DNA of 14,817 bases from contig JASHZA010000130.1 in the NCBI GenBank assembly GCA_030042765.1, positions 1 through 14,817 of the forward strand, given 5' to 3'. A program made the translations under genes and the position numbers. This DNA comes from Candidatus Binataceae bacterium (GTDB lineage Bacteria; Desulfobacterota; Binatia; Binatales; Binataceae). The notes beneath the pieces are model-generated. The model was not told where the DNA came from. It ran no database searches and was given only the letters and a program-made list of their open reading frames with translations. Below are positions 12,762 through 14,817 of this stretch, in pieces; positions within the stretch are counted from its first letter, which is position 1, and each line of letters begins with the position of its first letter.

Positions 12762-14384
12762 ATGCCAAAGCGCGAACCACCGCCGTGGAGTCTCGTATTA
12801 AAGCGCAATTCTGTCGAGCGACTTAAGGCTGAAATATTTCCCACCAACCTCGCGGACCAGTGGCAGCGCTTAGTCGACACCCCCTACGAAAAGCTGCCTG
12901 AGGAGGACATCGTCCGCCTTCAATGGTTCGGGATGTACCACGACAAGCCGAAGGTCGGCACCTTCATGATGCGGATCAAAATCCCGTCCGGGATCCTGAG
13001 CGCCGCCGGCCTGCGTGTGATTGGCGAAATTTCAGAGCAATACGGGCGCAATCAAGGCGAGCTGACCACGCGTCAGAACATCCAGCTTCACTACATGACG
13101 CTCGACCGCTTTCCCGCGATTCTCGATCGTCTGAAGGCGGTTGGGCTCACGACGATGGGAGGATGCGGCGATGTGGTGCGCAATATTACCGGATGCCCGG
13201 TCGCAGGTCTCGATCGCGCAGAGCTGTTTGACGTTACGGGATTAGTCTCAGAGGCCGCGGGATTTTTTTACGGCAATCGCGAGTACTCGGACCTTCCGCG
13301 CAAGCATAAGATCACGATCGCGGCCTGCCGCCATCAGTGCAACGCTCCCGAAATCAATTGCATCGCTCTGGTCGGCACGATTCACGACCGAAGCGAGGGT
13401 TTCGCGGTGCGCGTCGGCGGAGGACAATCCTCGACTCCGCGCCTCTCGCGCCATCTCGGAGTATTCGTCACACGCGAGCAGGCGATGCCGGTGATGCGCG
13501 CGATTATCGACGTGTGGCGTTCGACCACGGAGTACCGCATTTCGCGCGTCAAGGCTCGGCTCAAGTTCATGATCGACGACTACGGCGTCGAAGCCTTTCG
13601 CGATCTGGTCGAGGCGCGGCTCGGCTACAAACTCGAATCGTTGTCCGAGCTTCCGCTGCCCGATGGCGAGAGCGATCACATGGGAATCCATGAGCAGAAA
13701 GCGGCCGGACGCTTTTACATCGGCTTCCCGGTTTATCTGGGCGTTATGAGCGGGCGTCAGATGCAGGATCTCGCCGAACTCGCGGCGGGCTTCGGCGGCG
13801 AGATGCGGCTCACCCGGCGCCAGAACTTCATCCTCACCGGAATCCCGAAGGAACGGCTTGACGAAGTGGTTGCGAGCGTCGGCGAGATCGGCTTTCCGCT
13901 CCACGCCAACGGACTTTATGCGTCATCGATCGGATGTATCGGTGACCCGCATTGCAACTACGCCGTGACGCCGACCAAGGAAAAGCTCGCCACGATCATC
14001 GCGCGGCTGGTCGAACAATTTGGATCCGGGGTCGCCGATCTCAAGGTCAACCTCGACGGCTGTCCGCATGCCTGCGCCCAGCATTGGACCGGCGACATCG
14101 GCTTGCAGGGAACGACCGGGCGCGGGCCCAATGGACAGCCGCTGGAAGCCTTCGACGTGATTTTGCGCGGCGGTTTGGGGCGCGACGCTGCGATTGGCAG
14201 GCCCCTGCTGCGCCGCGTGCCGTCTGCGCGCGTCGAAGATACCGTCGCGCGGCTATTTGCCGGCTACCTCGCTCAACGATTGCCGGACGAGTCGTTCGTC
14301 AAGTTTTGCGTCCGGATGTCCGACGACGCTCTGATTGCTCTCGGCAATGGAGCAGGCGAAACCGCCACTCAAGCTACCGTTTAA
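12762..14384 (+). CDS. Ferredoxin-type sulfite (or nitrite) reductase, siroheme/4Fe-4S
   Basis: It catalyses the six-electron reduction of sulfite to sulfide, or of nitrite to ammonia, at a coupled siroheme and [4Fe-4S] centre in the cytoplasm. The 540 residues show the duplicated ferredoxin-like and siroheme half-domains. The first half holds LTTRQNIQLHY (101-111) and GGCGDVVRNITGCP (133-146). The second repeats RLTRRQNFILTG (349-360). The cluster ligands are C392-X5-C398 (GCIGDPHC) and C434-X3-C438 (GCPHAC). No flavoprotein CysJ gene is adjacent, so ferredoxin is the likely donor. The APS reductase gene starts 28 nt downstream and an Rrf2 regulator is divergent, so sulfite is favoured over nitrite. 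Single residues that would decide the substrate were not evaluated. AGGAAG lies 12 nt before the ATG. Confidence 0.92.
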   Translation: MPKREPPPWSLVLKRNSVERLKAEIFPTNLADQWQRLVDTPYEKLPEEDIVRLQWFGMYHDKPKVGTFMMRIKIPSGILSAAGLRVIGEISEQYGRNQGELTTRQNIQLHYMTLDRFPAILDRLKAVGLTTMGGCGDVVRNITGCPVAGLDRAELFDVTGLVSEAAGFFYGNREYSDLPRKHKITIAACRHQCNAPEINCIALVGTIHDRSEGFAVRVGGGQSSTPRLSRHLGVFVTREQAMPVMRAIIDVWRSTTEYRISRVKARLKFMIDDYGVEAFRDLVEARLGYKLESLSELPLPDGESDHMGIHEQKAAGRFYIGFPVYLGVMSGRQMQDLAELAAGFGGEMRLTRRQNFILTGIPKERLDEVVASVGEIGFPLHANGLYASSIGCIGDPHCNYAVTPTKEKLATIIARLVEQFGSGVADLKVNLDGCPHACAQHWTGDIGLQGTTGRGPNGQPLEAFDVILRGGLGRDAAIGRPLLRRVPSARVEDTVARLFAGYLAQRLPDESFVKFCVRMSDDALIALGNGAGETATQATV

Positions 14385-14412
14385 CTGCCGATCGGAAGAC
14401 CCGAGGTCACTG

Positions 14413-14817
14413 ATGGAAGCGCAAACTGAACACTACCTGATGGACGAACTGGAAGCGGGAGAGGCTGCGATCGAACTTGACGACAAGGAGCCGCAAGAGG
14501 TTCTGGCCTGGGCGATCGAAAAGTTCGGACGGCGGCTTGCAATCTGCTCGAGCTTCCAGGCCGAAGGCTGTGCGCTTATCGATATGGCGTGGCGGATCGA
14601 CCCGGGTATCCGAGTGTTCACGATCGACACGGGCCGCCAGCCTGAAGAGACATACGGACTGATCGACCGCATCCGCGAAAAGTACGGCGTGCGCACCGAG
14701 ACGTTTCTGCCGGACAGCGACGTTCTTCATCAGATGGTGACGAAGCACGGCAACAATCTTTTCTACCGCGACGTGAACCTCCGCCTGCTGTGCTGCCAGG
14801 TGCGCAAGGTGCTCCCG
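14413..14817 (+). CDS. cysH: Assimilatory APS (adenylyl-sulfate) reductase, CysH family, cut by the window edge
   Basis: It reduces adenylyl sulfate (APS) to sulfite and AMP, the step before the sulfite reductase encoded upstream. Only the first 135 residues are present; the frame is still open at the last base. Seen are the nucleotide-binding SSFQAEG (46-52), DTGRQPEET (72-80) and CCQVRKVLP (127-135). The adjacent cysteines C127-C128 are the first pair of the four that bind a [4Fe-4S] cluster in APS-type reductases and that PAPS-type enzymes lack. The catalytic C-terminal cysteine motif lies beyond the window. ATG 14413 has GAGG 6 nt upstream and follows the reductase stop by 28 nt, so the two form an operon. 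Confidence 0.9.
   Translation, partial: MEAQTEHYLMDELEAGEAAIELDDKEPQEVLAWAIEKFGRRLAICSSFQAEGCALIDMAWRIDPGIRVFTIDTGRQPEETYGLIDRIREKYGVRTETFLPDSDVLHQMVTKHGNNLFYRDVNLRLLCCQVRKVLP

Noticed and set aside
1..14817. Search for CRISPR arrays, tRNA or rRNA genes, insertion sequences and integrase or attachment sites
   Set aside because: No regularly spaced identical repeats, cloverleaf-like segments, transposase motifs or terminal inverted repeats were recognised by reading.

Overview
The window (about 14.8 kb, GC-rich, densely packed, on both strands) looks like chromosomal DNA of a Gram-negative-type, probably soil or environmental bacterium. The pointers are an iron-type superoxide dismutase, a lipoprotein cytochrome c, a ferredoxin-type sulfite/nitrite reductase with an APS-type reductase, and a very large multi-PAS hybrid kinase. 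The lineage cannot be fixed from sequence alone; a deltaproteobacterium-like or acidobacterium-like group is a guess from the gene style. I see no mobile element, CRISPR array, rRNA or tRNA.

Left part (18-6003, all plus strand): E1-beta and E2 of a 2-oxo acid dehydrogenase complex (1-nt gap, one operon, with E1-alpha probably just outside the left edge); recR; an Fe-type superoxide dismutase (sodB); a small cytochrome c lipoprotein; a short-chain dehydrogenase whose ribosome binding site lies inside a strong predicted hairpin; and a four-helix membrane protein of the DUF4239 type. Inverted repeats that could be terminators or regulators separate several of these genes.

Middle part (6062-12574, all minus strand, read right to left): an Rrf2-family regulator with three C-terminal-half cysteines, a roughly 270-residue GAF-like protein, and a giant hybrid histidine kinase. 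The kinase reads as nine PAS domains, HisKA, HATPase and two receivers. It is split into two overlapping reading frames by what looks like one extra base in an A4 run (T4 on the coding strand) at 8892-8895. Removing one base restores an uninterrupted PAS6 and a protein of about 1,713-1,718 residues.

Right part (12762-14817, plus strand): divergent from the Rrf2 gene, a siroheme/4Fe-4S sulfite (or nitrite) reductase, followed after 28 nt by the start of cysH, whose CC motif marks it as an APS reductase. The 187-bp divergent intergenic region carries three TGACT-type half-sites in alternating orientation. The simplest reading is an assimilatory sulfate-reduction operon controlled by the adjacent Rrf2 regulator.

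No clearly new system is evident. The observations most worth following are the kinase frameshift and PAS amplification, the Shine-Dalgarno-sequestering hairpin before the SDR gene, and the Rrf2 half-site array.
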